Assembly (NCBI RefSeq): GCF_001941965.1
Contig: NZ_MKZO01000010.1
Location: 1 to 64,000 of the forward strand
DNA length: 64,000 nucleotides
Reading direction: 5' to 3'
DNA from: Pseudomonas putida
GTDB lineage: Bacteria; Pseudomonadota; Gammaproteobacteria; Pseudomonadales; Pseudomonadaceae
Shown: piece after piece, positions 14,339 through 23,767 of the stretch
Layout of the letters: every line of letters begins with the position of its first letter
How positions within the stretch are numbered: the first letter of the stretch is position 1
The notes under the pieces: model-generated
What the model saw: only the letters and a program-made list of their open reading frames with translations
What the model was told of the DNA's origin: nothing
Databases searched by the model: none
Translations under genes and position numbers: made by a program

Positions 14339-16546
14339 ATGTACAAAAACAAGCTGTCTGCCTTGCCTCACCGTCGCTTCCTCGTCTCTGCCATCGGCAT
14401 GGCCGTTGCCTCTTCCGGCACGGTCGCGCTGGCCGAGCAGAAACCGCCGCTCGAACTGGACAGCCTGAACGTCCAGGCCACCCAGGACCAGGGTTCGCGT
14501 ACCGAACAATCCGCTTCGGCGAAATACGCCAAGCCGCTGGTGGACGTCCCGCAGACCATCACCGTGGTCCCGCCCAAGCTGATCGCCGAGCAGCAGGCCC
14601 TGAGCCTGCGCCAAGTGCTGTCGAACGTTTCCGGGATCACCTTCAATGCCGGCGAAGGCGGTGGCGGTTCGGGCGACAGCATCAACATCCGCGGCTTCTC
14701 GGCCAACAGCAACATCCAGATCGACGGCCTGCGCGACAGCGCCCAGACCACCCGCAGCGACACCTTCAATATCGAGCAGGTCGAGGTCATCAAGGGCCCC
14801 AACTCGGTGTTCGGCGGCGCCGGCACCACCGGTGGCAGCATCAACGTGATCAGCAAGCAGCCACGGGACCAGGCCTTTACTCGCCTCGGCGGCAGCGTCG
14901 GCACCGACAGCTACTACCGCATGACCCTGGACAGCAACCAGCCGCTGGAAGGCGTCGGCCATGACAGCGCGTTCCGCATCAACCTGATGGGCCATCAGAA
15001 CGACGTCGCCGGCCGCGACGAGATCGACCGCGAACGCTGGGGCATCGCCCCGTCCCTGCGCCTGGGCCTGAGCGAAGACACGCGCCTGACCCTCAGCCTC
15101 TTCCACCAGGAAGACGACAACCTGCCGGACTACGGCGTCCCGGCCCTGGACGGCAAGAAGCTGGCCGGTGTCGACCGCGAGAGCTATTTCGGCTGGAAGA
15201 ACCTGGACAAGGAAGAGATCGAGCAAAGCGCGTTCACCGCCAACCTCGAACACGATTTCAACGACAACCTGCGCCTGCAGAACCTCACCCGCTACAGCCA
15301 GGTGGCCAGGGATACCGTGGTCTCGGCGTCCCACGTCAACACCGTCGGCGTGCCACGCGGCCGCTATCTGCCGGCCGGCCCGCAGGCCTATGGCCGCGAC
15401 GCGACCACGGAAATGTGGATCAACCAGACCAACCTGATCGGCAACTTCGACCTGCTGGGCATGCGCCACGACCTGGTCACCGGGGCCGAGATTTCCCGCG
15501 AAACCCTCGACCTGAAGACCTACAACCACGGCCTCGGCACCGCGCTCTACCCAAGCACCGGCTACGACCTGGGCAACCCGCCCGGCCACTGGAACGGCCC
15601 GGCCCCCAAGACCGTCAGCGGCTACACCGAGACCGAGCTGACCAACAAGGCGCTGTACGTCTTCGACACCATCGCCCTGCATGAACAGTGGGACCTCAAC
15701 CTCGGCCTGCGCTACGACCGCTTCGAAGGCGAAGCCCACGGCTACTCGGCGACCAAGGTACGTACCTCGACCTTCGAGTCCAACGACGACAAGCTCAGCG
15801 GCCGCGCCGGCCTGGTCTACAAGCCGGCGGAAAACGGGCGCATCTACCTGGCCTGGGGCAACTCCTTCAACCCGTCGGCGGAGAGCCTGGCCTCCAGCGG
15901 CGGCGGCTTGAGCGCGACCACCGAGAGCCTGGAGCCGGAGAAGAACGAAACCTGGGAACTGGGCACCAAGTGGGAACTGCTGGACAAGCGCCTGGAACTG
16001 GACGCGGCGATCTTCCGGGTGACCAAGGACAACGCCCGGGAGACCATGGCCGACGGCTCCACCCAACTGGCCGGCAAGCAGCGCGTGCAAGGTGTGGAAG
16101 TCGGCGTGACCGGGCATATCTCCGAGCAATGGGATGTGTTCGCCAACTACACCTTCCTCGACAGCGAAACCCTCAAGGCCGCCGACACCGCCGCCGGCAT
16201 CGCTCGCGAAGGCCAGGCCCTGGGCAACACGCCGCCGCGCTCGCTGAACCTGTGGACCACCTACGAGCTGCCGGCCGGCTGGACCCTGGGCTATGGCGCG
16301 CGCTATGTCAGCGAACGCAATGTCAGTTCCAGCACCACCGCCAAGCTGCCGGACTACTGGGTGCACAACGCGATGGTGGCGTACCGGGTCAACGAGAACC
16401 TGGACCTGCAACTGAACGTGAACAACCTGTTCGACAAGGACTACGTCGAGCGCGTGCGCCAGCAGAACGGTACGGCGGCGCGGTCGTCGGCGATCGAGTA
16501 CGGGGATGCGCGCTCGGCGATCCTGTCGGCGACCTACGCGTTCTGA
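14339..16546 (+). CDS. TonB-dependent siderophore receptor
   Basis: A 735-residue outer-membrane receptor. It has a signal peptide (basic start PHRRF, cleavage near ALAEQ), a plug domain (about 45-160) with the siderophore-receptor features VDVPQTITVVP and INIRGFSAN, and a 22-strand barrel ending in ATYAF. Overall it resembles catecholate receptors of the Fiu/PiuA type, which import ferric catecholates, but the ligand is uncertain. There is no adjacent sigma/anti-sigma pair and no signalling extension, so it is a simple receptor. GGGA precedes the ATG. Confidence 0.88.
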   Translation: MYKNKLSALPHRRFLVSAIGMAVASSGTVALAEQKPPLELDSLNVQATQDQGSRTEQSASAKYAKPLVDVPQTITVVPPKLIAEQQALSLRQVLSNVSGITFNAGEGGGGSGDSINIRGFSANSNIQIDGLRDSAQTTRSDTFNIEQVEVIKGPNSVFGGAGTTGGSINVISKQPRDQAFTRLGGSVGTDSYYRMTLDSNQPLEGVGHDSAFRINLMGHQNDVAGRDEIDRERWGIAPSLRLGLSEDTRLTLSLFHQEDDNLPDYGVPALDGKKLAGVDRESYFGWKNLDKEEIEQSAFTANLEHDFNDNLRLQNLTRYSQVARDTVVSASHVNTVGVPRGRYLPAGPQAYGRDATTEMWINQTNLIGNFDLLGMRHDLVTGAEISRETLDLKTYNHGLGTALYPSTGYDLGNPPGHWNGPAPKTVSGYTETELTNKALYVFDTIALHEQWDLNLGLRYDRFEGEAHGYSATKVRTSTFESNDDKLSGRAGLVYKPAENGRIYLAWGNSFNPSAESLASSGGGLSATTESLEPEKNETWELGTKWELLDKRLELDAAIFRVTKDNARETMADGSTQLAGKQRVQGVEVGVTGHISEQWDVFANYTFLDSETLKAADTAAGIAREGQALGNTPPRSLNLWTTYELPAGWTLGYGARYVSERNVSSSTTAKLPDYWVHNAMVAYRVNENLDLQLNVNNLFDKDYVERVRQQNGTAARSSAIEYGDARSAILSATYAF

Positions 16547-16553
16547 TCGGGGG

Positions 16554-16582
16554 CCTCATCGCCGGCATTGCCGGCGATGAGG
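16554..16582. terminator. Bidirectional hairpin between convergent genes
   Basis: CCTCATCGCCGGC pairs perfectly over 13 bases with GCCGGCGATGAGG around an ATT loop. It sits exactly between the receptor stop and the oxidoreductase stop. No U-tract follows, so it is a strong terminator-like stem or a relic of another REP family. Confidence 0.55.
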
Positions 16583-16584
16583 GC

Positions 16585-17592
16585 TTAGAAGCTCAGGCAG
16601 ATCTTGCCGAAGTGCTGGTTGCTTTCCTGGTAGCGGAACGCCTCGACGATCTGCTCCAGCTCGAACGCCTTGTCGATCACCGGCCGCAGGCCATTGGCAT
16701 CGATGGCCCGGATCATCGCCTGCTGCTGCGCCCGGCTGCCCACCAGCACACCCTGCAGACGGATCTGCCGGACCAGCGCCTGGACCAGCGGCAACTGCCC
16801 CGCGACACCGGTCAGGATGCCGATCAGCGACACATGCCCGCCAATCCGCGCGGCAATCATCGACTGCTCAAGCGTCGCCGGACCACCCACCTCGATCACA
16901 TGATCCACACCGCGATTGTCGGTGAGGGCGCGCACCTTCTCGCCCCAGTCCGGCGTGCTGCGGTAGTTGATCACCTCGTCGGCACCGAGGGTCTTCAAGC
17001 GCTCCAGCTTCTCGTCGCTGGACGAGGTGGCGATCACCGTGGCGCCCGCGGCCTTGGCGAATTGCAGGGCAAAAATCGAGACGCCACCGGTGCCTTGCAC
17101 CAGCACGGTATCGCCCGGTTTGAGCGAGTCATCGGCCATCAACGCACGCCAGGCGGTGAGGCCGGCAGTGGTCAGGGTCGACGCTTCGGCATGACTGTAG
17201 CCTTTTGGCGCGCGGGTGAAGGAGGTGGCGCGGGCGGTCACCAGTTCCCGGGCATAGCCGTCGATACCGTCGCCCGGCACGGTCGCGAAGCCTTCCACCA
17301 GCGGCTCGCCATCGAGCCAGTCGGGGAAGAAGGTGCTGACCACCGAATCGCCCACGGCAAACTCGTTGACGCCCTCGCCCACCGCGATCACCTCGCCGGC
17401 ACCGTCGGCCATGGGGATACGCGGTGCGCTCGGCCCCCACATGCCGCTGACCACGGCGAAGTCGTGGTAGTTGAGGGAGTTGGCGTGCAGGCGCACGGTG
17501 ATTTCGCCCGCTACGGGGGCCGCGGCCTCGGCAGTGCCCAGGCCGACCTTGTCGTAGCCGCCGCCGGGTTGAACGTAAATGGCTTTGCTCAT
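16585..17592 (-). CDS. Medium-chain dehydrogenase/reductase (quinone-oxidoreductase-like)
   Basis: A 335-residue NAD(P)H-dependent oxidoreductase of the MDR superfamily, with a GroES-like domain (about 25-130) and a Rossmann domain containing VQGTGGVSIFALQFA. The cysteine cluster of the structural zinc site in classical alcohol dehydrogenases is absent, so it is closer to the zinc-free quinone reductase/enoyl reductase branch. It stands alone between a hairpin and a REP pair. Substrate unknown. Confidence 0.85.
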   Translation of the reverse strand: MSKAIYVQPGGGYDKVGLGTAEAAAPVAGEITVRLHANSLNYHDFAVVSGMWGPSAPRIPMADGAGEVIAVGEGVNEFAVGDSVVSTFFPDWLDGEPLVEGFATVPGDGIDGYARELVTARATSFTRAPKGYSHAEASTLTTAGLTAWRALMADDSLKPGDTVLVQGTGGVSIFALQFAKAAGATVIATSSSDEKLERLKTLGADEVINYRSTPDWGEKVRALTDNRGVDHVIEVGGPATLEQSMIAARIGGHVSLIGILTGVAGQLPLVQALVRQIRLQGVLVGSRAQQQAMIRAIDANGLRPVIDKAFELEQIVEAFRYQESNQHFGKICLSF

Positions 17593-17621
17593 GGGTTCTC
17601 CTGGGAGTGAGTGATGGTCTC

Positions 17622-17722
17622 TCGGGCCCTATCGCTGCGGTGCGGCGGTCCGACAAGCCAGCTCCCACAAGGGCGGTGCACGCGGTCCCTGTGGGAGCTG
17701 GCTTGCCAGCGATGAGGCCCGA
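17622..17722. repeat. Inverted REP pair with an interrupted left arm
   Basis: The right copy is a standard REP. The left copy reads ATCGCTG, then an insertion of about 16 bases, then CAAGCCAGCTCCCACA. The core palindrome of this copy is therefore broken. Confidence 0.8.
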
Positions 17723-17738
17723 AAGACCTCGGAAAATC

Positions 17739-18332
17739 TCAGTGTCCGAGCAGGACCTGCAACGCCCGGCAGTCCGCCGCGTGCCAGTCCGTCAGCTCCG
17801 GCCATGGGTTGTCCGGCAGGTTCACCAGCACCGTCCGCGTCCCCGCCGCCCGGCCACAATCCAGATCGAAACGATAGTCGCCAACCATCACCATGTCAGC
17901 CGGCTGCACACCCCAAGCCTCTGCCAGCTTCAGCAATCCTCCCGGATGCGGCTTGGGCGGCGCTTCATCGCGCCCCAGCACGCTGTCCACCGGGAAGCAG
18001 TCCGCCACGCCGATGGCCTCCAGCGTCACATGGGCCAGCTCCCGCGCATTGCGGGTCAGAATGCCCAACTGATAGCCACGCCCGGCCAGTTCCCGCACCA
18101 GCTCCACCGCGCCCTCGGCAGGTTTCGAAGCAATCGCCAGATCGCGCTCGTGCTCCAGCAGCCAGGCATGCTTGGCCTGCGCTTCCTCAGCCGGCAAGGC
18201 GGCAAGGTGCGTGAGGATGTCGTCCTCCGGCGGAATGCCCAGCGCTTCGCGGATCGCGGCGAAGTCATGCACGGCCACGGTCAGGGTGCCGTCCATGTCG
18301 AACACCCAGTGGCGAATGTCCTTGAGGCTCAT
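17739..18332 (-). CDS. HAD-superfamily hydrolase (phosphoglycolate-phosphatase-like)
   Basis: A 197-residue HAD phosphatase. Motif I is FDMDGTL near residue 11, motif II ILTRNA, and motif III/IV lie in KPHPGG and MVGDYRFDLDCG. A cap of moderate size is inserted after motif I. The ATG at 18332 overlaps the stop of the upstream thioesterase in an ATGA, so the two are translationally coupled. The substrate is a small phosphate ester that cannot be named. Confidence 0.85.
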   Translation of the reverse strand: MSLKDIRHWVFDMDGTLTVAVHDFAAIREALGIPPEDDILTHLAALPAEEAQAKHAWLLEHERDLAIASKPAEGAVELVRELAGRGYQLGILTRNARELAHVTLEAIGVADCFPVDSVLGRDEAPPKPHPGGLLKLAEAWGVQPADMVMVGDYRFDLDCGRAAGTRTVLVNLPDNPWPELTDWHAADCRALQVLLGH

Positions 18333-19198
18333 GCCCAGTCCTTGCGGTGACGGATCAGGCCTTCCTGGCAGGACGAGGCTACAAGCTGCCCGGCGCGGTT
18401 GAAGATGCTGCCACGGGAGAAACCACGGGCATTGCCCGCCCACGGGCTGTCCATCGCATACAGCAGCCATTCGTCCGCCCGCAGGTTGCCGTGGAACCAC
18501 AGGGCGTGGTCGAGGCTGGCGATCTGCATGTCCTTGTGCCAGACCGACTTGCCGTGGGGCATCAGCGAGGTGGTCAGCAGGCCGAAATCGGAGGCATAGG
18601 CGAGCATGTATTTATGCAGCGCCTGGGAGTCCGGCAGGGTGCCATCGGCGCGGAACCAGGCGTATTTCACCGGGTCGCCGGGCTTGGGATTGAACGGGTC
18701 CTTCTCGGTGACCGGACGCACTTCGATGGGCTTGGCGCACAGCAGCTTGTCGCGGATATGCTCCGGCAGCTTGTCGGCCATGGACTGCGCCAGCTCGACT
18801 TCCGACGGCAGGTTCTCCGGGCCGACCACATCGGGCATCTGCCCCTGGTGCTCGAAGCCTTCCTCGTCGTACTGGAACGAGGCGCTGCAGGTGAAGATCG
18901 GGTTGCCTTTCTGGATCGCCGTCACCCGCCGGGTGCTGAAGCTGCCGCCGTCACGCACGCGGTCCACCGAGTAGACCACCGGCATGGTCGCGTCGCCCGG
19001 ACGCAGGAAGTAGCCATGCAGGGAGTGCACGTGGCGCGCCTCCTCGACCGTCTGGCTCGCCGCCGAGAGCGACTGGCCGAGCACCTGGCCACCGTAGAGC
19101 TGGCGGAAGCCCAGGTCCTGGCTACGGCCGCGGAAGAGGTTTTCCTCGATCGCTTCCAGACTCAACAGATCGACCAGATCGTCCAACACATGGCTCAT
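18329..19198 (-). CDS. tesB: Acyl-CoA thioesterase II
   Basis: A 289-residue double-hotdog thioesterase that hydrolyses acyl-CoA to free acid and CoA. Family landmarks are GGQVLGQSLSAA, HSLHGYFLRPGD and, in the C-terminal repeat, ASLDHALWFHG with catalytic Asp. The ATG at 19198 is preferred over an upstream in-frame start because GGAG stands 11 bases before it. It is the first gene of a two-gene unit with the HAD hydrolase. Confidence 0.93.
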   Translation of the reverse strand: MSHVLDDLVDLLSLEAIEENLFRGRSQDLGFRQLYGGQVLGQSLSAASQTVEEARHVHSLHGYFLRPGDATMPVVYSVDRVRDGGSFSTRRVTAIQKGNPIFTCSASFQYDEEGFEHQGQMPDVVGPENLPSEVELAQSMADKLPEHIRDKLLCAKPIEVRPVTEKDPFNPKPGDPVKYAWFRADGTLPDSQALHKYMLAYASDFGLLTTSLMPHGKSVWHKDMQIASLDHALWFHGNLRADEWLLYAMDSPWAGNARGFSRGSIFNRAGQLVASSCQEGLIRHRKDWA

Positions 19199-19273
19199 TC
19201 GAAATTCTCCAAAGCAAGGCCCAGGCGGCAAATGATACAGGGTTTGTCATTACTGGCCCGTATGTTCGCTGAT

Positions 19274-19843
19274 TCAGCCGCGCAGGGTGGCCTGCCAATG
19301 GGCGCGGTCGATGCGGTACAGCACATGGGGACGCAGCGGGTGACCGGGTTCCAGTTTCGGATGCTCGAAATCGCCGGCAGGGTCGGCCTGCATGCCGATG
19401 GCCTGCATGACCTTCTGCGAGGCAAGGTTATCGCGGGTGGTGAAGGACACCACTTCCGGCAGCCCCAACCGGGCGAAGGCGCAGCGCAGGCTGGTCCAGG
19501 CCGCCTCGCTGGCAAAGCCAAGGCCCCAGTGGCGACGGGCCAGGCGCCAGCCGATTTCCACCGCCGGGGTGAAGTCGGCGTCGAAGCCGACGTTGAGCAG
19601 GCCGGTCATGCCGATAAAGGCCCCGGTGTCCTTGCGCTCCAGCGCCCACAGGCCATAGCCGTATTCGGCGAAATGCCCGCGGATGCGGCCGATCAGCGCC
19701 GCGCTCTCCAGCCGGCTCAGGGGCGCGGGGAAGTAACGCATCACCTGCGGATCGGCACACAGCGCGGCGAACTCCTTGAGGTCGTCGTCCTGCCATTGGC
19801 GCAGCACCAGGCGCGCGCTTTCCAGCTCGAGAATCTGCGTCAT
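19274..19843 (-). CDS. GNAT family N-acetyltransferase (RimJ/RimL-like)
   Basis: A 189-residue acetyltransferase of the Acetyltransf_3 group. It starts with the typical ESARLVLRQWQDDDL and has an acetyl-CoA loop region RRHWGLGFASEA that follows the R/Q-x-x-G-x-G/A pattern, then NLASQKVMQAIGM. Such proteins modify protein N-termini or small molecules; the substrate here is unknown. Confidence 0.85.
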   Translation of the reverse strand: MTQILELESARLVLRQWQDDDLKEFAALCADPQVMRYFPAPLSRLESAALIGRIRGHFAEYGYGLWALERKDTGAFIGMTGLLNVGFDADFTPAVEIGWRLARRHWGLGFASEAAWTSLRCAFARLGLPEVVSFTTRDNLASQKVMQAIGMQADPAGDFEHPKLEPGHPLRPHVLYRIDRAHWQATLRG

Positions 19844-19952
19844 CGATGGCTCCAGGGTCCGTGGCCTCGCAGTCTACAGCGTAGGCAGGCAATGCTGGCT
19901 ACGCCCGGCCATCATCGGGCAAGATCACCCGGTGCCCACCGCCGGACCCGCC

Positions 19953-20867
19953 ATGCGCCTGCCCCTTGTTTACCACGATGACTACAGCCCGGAATTCCCC
20001 GAAGGCCACCGCTTTCCCATGGACAAGTTCCGCCTGCTGCACGATCACCTGATCGCCAGCGGCCTGACCACCGACGCCGAGCTGCATCGTCCGGAAATCT
20101 GCCCCAACGACATCCTTGCCCTGGCCCACGACCGCGCCTATATCGAGCGCTACATGAACGGCGAGCTGTCCCGCGAGGACCAGCGCCGCCTCGGCCTGCC
20201 CTGGAGCGAGGCCCTGGCCCGGCGTACCGTGCGCGCGGTGGGCGGTTCGCTGCTGGCCGCCGAACTGGCGTTGCAACACGGCATCGCCTGCCATCTGGCC
20301 GGCGGCACCCACCACGCCCATTACGACCACCCGGCGGGCTTCTGCATCTTCAACGACCTGGCGGTGATCAGCCATTACCTGCTGGAAGCCGGGCGGGTGC
20401 ACCGAGTGCTGATCTTCGATTGCGACGTGCACCAGGGCGACGGCACGGCGCGGATTCTCGAACACACCGCGGATGCGATCACCGTGTCCCTGCACTGCGA
20501 ACAGAACTTCCCCGTGCGCAAGGCCCGCAGCGACTGGGACATCCCCCTGCACCGAGGCATGGGCGACGCCGAATACCTGAAGATCGTCGACGACGCCCTG
20601 AACTACCTGCTGCCGCTGTACCAGCCGGACCTGGTGCTCTACGACGCCGGCGTCGATGTGCACAAGGACGATGCCCTCGGTTACCTGCAACTCACCGACG
20701 AAGGCGTCGCCGCCCGTGATACCTGCGTGCTGCGCCATTGCCTGGGCCGGGATATCCCGGTGGTCGGGGTGATCGGCGGCGGCTACAGCAAGGACCGCGA
20801 AGCCCTGGCCCGGCGCCACGGCATCCTCCATCACAGCGCGCAGCGGGTGCTGGATTACCCACAATGA
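19953..20867 (+). CDS. Histone-deacetylase-like amidohydrolase
   Basis: A 304-residue zinc hydrolase of the HDAC/AcuC/acetylpolyamine-amidohydrolase superfamily. Active-site features are GGTHHAHYDH (catalytic His pair), the zinc ligands in FDCDVHQGDGT, and GGGYSKD near the C-terminus (position of the catalytic Tyr). Bacterial members remove acyl groups from polyamines, lysines or other amides. It is a single gene; the start ATG begins MRLPLVYHDDY, the usual N-terminus of the short bacterial form. Confidence 0.88.
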   Translation: MRLPLVYHDDYSPEFPEGHRFPMDKFRLLHDHLIASGLTTDAELHRPEICPNDILALAHDRAYIERYMNGELSREDQRRLGLPWSEALARRTVRAVGGSLLAAELALQHGIACHLAGGTHHAHYDHPAGFCIFNDLAVISHYLLEAGRVHRVLIFDCDVHQGDGTARILEHTADAITVSLHCEQNFPVRKARSDWDIPLHRGMGDAEYLKIVDDALNYLLPLYQPDLVLYDAGVDVHKDDALGYLQLTDEGVAARDTCVLRHCLGRDIPVVGVIGGGYSKDREALARRHGILHHSAQRVLDYPQ

Positions 20868-21018
20868 CTGTGGAACCGCTTGTGGATAACCTGCGGGAAA
20901 GCCCTTCCGACCCCGTGAAACCGGGGCTGCGCGGCGCTTGATCGTTTTTTGTACAGTGCCCTGCCCGCCCTGCCTCGGGTAGAATGCGCGGCTCACTTAT
21001 CCCCAGCCTGCCGCCGCC

Positions 21019-22257
21019 ATGACCGATTCCCGCACCACCGCCCCTGCCCACGTCGCCATTATCGGAGGCGGCCCCGCCGGCCTGATGGCGGCCGAAGTCC
21101 TTGCCCTGGCCGGGGTCCGGGTCGATCTGTACGACGCCATGCCCTCGGTGGGGCGCAAGTTCCTGCTGGCCGGGGTCGGCGGGATGAACATCACCCACTC
21201 CGAACCGTACCCGGCGTTTGTCTCGCGTTATGCCGAGCGCAGCGGGGAGATCGGCGCGCTGTTGCAGGGTTTCGATGCCGATGCCTTGCGCGAATGGATT
21301 CATGGCCTGGGGATAACGACCTTCGTCGGCACTTCGGGGCGGGTGTTCCCCACGGATATGAAGGCGGCGCCGTTGTTGCGTGCCTGGCTCAAGCGGTTGC
21401 GCGATGCCGGGGTAGTTATCCACACCCGGCATCGCTGGCTTGGCTGGAATGACGAAGGTGCGCTGCGGATTGGTTATCCACAGGGAGAACTGGCGATCAA
21501 GCCCGATGCCACGATCCTCGCTCTTGGCGGTGGAAGCTGGGCGCGCCTGGGCTCGGATGGTGCCTGGCTGCCGTGGCTGGCCGAGCGGGCTGTGGATATC
21601 GCGCCGTTGCAGGCGGCCAACAGTGGGTTCGAGGTGGAGGCCTGGAGTGATCTGCTCAAGCAGAAGTTCGCCGGGGCGCCGTTGAAGAACATCGCCTTGA
21701 GCCTGCCGGGTCAGGCGCCGCGCTTGGGCGAGTTCGTCCTGACCGAAGGCGGCGTGGAAGGCAGCCTGGTGTACGCCTGGTCGGCGCAGATTCGCGAAAC
21801 CATCAACCGCGAAGGCCAGGCCACGCTGCTGCTGGACCTGCTGCCGAACAAGGCTGTGGACAAGATTGCGGCGGCGTTGAGCAAGCCGCGTGGGTCGCGG
21901 TCGATGGCCAAGCATCTTCAGGGGCAACTGGGGCTCGACGGGGTTAAGGCTTCGCTGTTGCGCGAGCTGACCGGGGCGCAGATGTTCGCCGATCCGCAGA
22001 AGCTGGCAGCGGCGATCAAGGCCCTGCCCATCGTGCTGGTGCGGGCGCGGCCGCTGGATGAGGCGATCAGTACCGCGGGCGGGGTGCGCTTCGAGGCGCT
22101 GGATGAGGGGTTGATGCTGAAGCAGGTGCCGGGGATGTTCTGTGCCGGGGAGATGCTGGACTGGGAGGCGCCTACCGGGGGGTATTTGCTGACGGCTTGC
22201 TTTGCCAGTGGCAAGAGGGCCGGGTTGGCGGTGCTGGAGTGGCTTGGCCGAGACTGA
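21019..22257 (+). CDS. HI0933/BaiN-type NAD(P)/FAD flavoprotein (TIGR03862-like)
   Basis: A 412-residue flavoprotein. The FAD Rossmann motif GGGPAGLMAAEVLA is at the N-terminus, followed by the family hallmark VGRKFLLAGVGGMNITHSE and a C-terminal TAGGVRFEALDEG and GEMLDWEAPTGGYLLTACFASG. It is likely an oxidoreductase, but no substrate is established for this group. Its first half contains two perfect DnaA-box 9-mers in the coding sequence. Confidence 0.85.
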   Translation: MTDSRTTAPAHVAIIGGGPAGLMAAEVLALAGVRVDLYDAMPSVGRKFLLAGVGGMNITHSEPYPAFVSRYAERSGEIGALLQGFDADALREWIHGLGITTFVGTSGRVFPTDMKAAPLLRAWLKRLRDAGVVIHTRHRWLGWNDEGALRIGYPQGELAIKPDATILALGGGSWARLGSDGAWLPWLAERAVDIAPLQAANSGFEVEAWSDLLKQKFAGAPLKNIALSLPGQAPRLGEFVLTEGGVEGSLVYAWSAQIRETINREGQATLLLDLLPNKAVDKIAAALSKPRGSRSMAKHLQGQLGLDGVKASLLRELTGAQMFADPQKLAAAIKALPIVLVRARPLDEAISTAGGVRFEALDEGLMLKQVPGMFCAGEMLDWEAPTGGYLLTACFASGKRAGLAVLEWLGRD

Positions 22258-22260
22258 TGG

Positions 22261-22378
22261 GTTGCCTTCACTAGCCCTATCGCTGGCAAGCCAGCTCCCA
22301 CAGGTTCACCACTGGCTTCAAGAGCGCCGCGGTACCTGTGGGAGCTGGCTTGCCAGCGATGAGGCCAGTACAGGCAAC
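22261..22378. repeat. Inverted REP pair
   Basis: Head-to-head REP copies flanked by GTTGCC/GGCAAC, between the convergent flavoprotein and helicase genes. Confidence 0.9.
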
Positions 22379-22386
22379 AGAAGACC

Positions 22387-23709
22387 TCAGGGCTTACGCT
22401 TTTTCGGCCCGGTATTGAACGACGGCACCTTGCGCACCGCCTTCGCCGGCACTGGCGCATCACCACTGTCGGTCCAGCGCCCCAGGCTGCCCTTGGCCCC
22501 GGTCACCTTGGGCTTCTTCGGTTTCTTCGGCTTCTTCAGGATCTGCCCGCTGGCATCCGTCACCGGCACCCGGTGATCCGGCTCGAAGCCTGGCTCGTCG
22601 TGACGCGGCAGAGTCTTGCGGGTCAGGGTCTCGATCGCCGACAACAGTTGCACCTCGTCGGCACACACCAGCGAGATCGCTTCCCCGGTATTCCCCGCCC
22701 GGCCCGTCCGGCCGATCCGGTGGATATAGTCCTCAGCCACGATCGGCAAATCGAAGTTCACCACCAGCGGCAGATCATCGATATCCAGCCCCCGCGCCGC
22801 CACATCGGTGGCCACCAGAATCTGCACTTCCCGCGCCTTGAAGCTGTCCAGCGCGCGCTGGCGGGTCGCCTGCGGGCGGTCGCCATGGATGCCGTCGGCA
22901 TTGATGCCCAGGCCCACCAGGCGCTCGACCAACTGGTCCACACCATTACGGGTCTTGGCGAACACCAGCACCTGGCTCCAGCGCTGCTTGCGCAGCAGAT
23001 GGCAGAACAGCTCGGCCTTGCGCTTTTTATCCACAGTGACGATCCACTGCTTCACCGTGCTCGCGGTGACGTTGCGCGGGCTGACTTCGACGCTCAGCGG
23101 ATTGGCGAGCATCTGCCCGGCCATCAGGCGGATCTCGTCGGAGAAGGTGGCGGAGAACAGCAGGGTCTGGCGCTTCACCGGCAAGGCGGCGTAGATCGAG
23201 CGCAGTTCCTCGGCGAAACCGAGGTCGAGCATGCGGTCGGCCTCGTCCAGCACTAGGGCCTGGAGCTGGTTGAACTTGACCGCGTTCTGGCGGAACAGGT
23301 CGAGCAGGCGGCCGGGGGTCGCCACCAACAGGTCGATGCCTTTGCGCAGCTTCATCATCTGCGGGTTGATGCTGACCCCGCCGTACACCGCGTAGGTGCG
23401 CAGCGGCAGGTGCTCGGCGTATTCGCGGATGTTCTCGTGGACCTGCTCGGCCAGCTCGCGGGTCGGCACCAGCACCAGGGCGCGCACCGAGTTGCTGGCA
23501 ACCTGGGCGCCTTCGAGGGTCAGGCGCTGCAGCAGCGGCAGGGCGAAACCGGCGGTCTTGCCGGTGCCGGTCTGGGCCGCGGCCATCAGGTCGCGGCCGG
23601 CCAGCACGGCGGGGATCGCCTGGGCCTGGACCGGCGTCGGGTTGTTGTAGTTGAGGCCGTCGAGGGCGCGCAGCAGCGGTTCGATCAGGCCGAGTTTGGC
23701 GAATGTCAT
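22387..23709 (-). CDS. DEAD-box RNA helicase (RhlE-like)
   Basis: A 440-residue ATP-dependent RNA helicase. All family motifs are visible: Q-motif with NPTPVQAQAIP, AAQTGTGKT (I), PTRELAEQ (Ia), DEAD box VLDEADRMLD (II), SAT (III) and HRIGRTGRAG (VI). The C-terminal tail is basic, with a KKPKKPK tract, typical of RNA-binding extensions in cold-shock or ribosome-assembly helicases. The ATG start MTFAKLGL is chosen; a TTG nine codons upstream is less likely. Confidence 0.92.
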   Translation of the reverse strand: MTFAKLGLIEPLLRALDGLNYNNPTPVQAQAIPAVLAGRDLMAAAQTGTGKTAGFALPLLQRLTLEGAQVASNSVRALVLVPTRELAEQVHENIREYAEHLPLRTYAVYGGVSINPQMMKLRKGIDLLVATPGRLLDLFRQNAVKFNQLQALVLDEADRMLDLGFAEELRSIYAALPVKRQTLLFSATFSDEIRLMAGQMLANPLSVEVSPRNVTASTVKQWIVTVDKKRKAELFCHLLRKQRWSQVLVFAKTRNGVDQLVERLVGLGINADGIHGDRPQATRQRALDSFKAREVQILVATDVAARGLDIDDLPLVVNFDLPIVAEDYIHRIGRTGRAGNTGEAISLVCADEVQLLSAIETLTRKTLPRHDEPGFEPDHRVPVTDASGQILKKPKKPKKPKVTGAKGSLGRWTDSGDAPVPAKAVRKVPSFNTGPKKRKP

Positions 23710-23767
23710 GGAAATACCGTCAGGGGCTTCGTGCAATGGCGCGAAGTCTACCCTGTTCGGCCCCGCT

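Noticed and set aside
20881..23035. Chromosomal origin of replication
   Set aside because: DnaA boxes are present, but there is no AT-rich unwinding region and no dnaA/rpmH/gidA neighbourhood; boxes lie in conserved genes.
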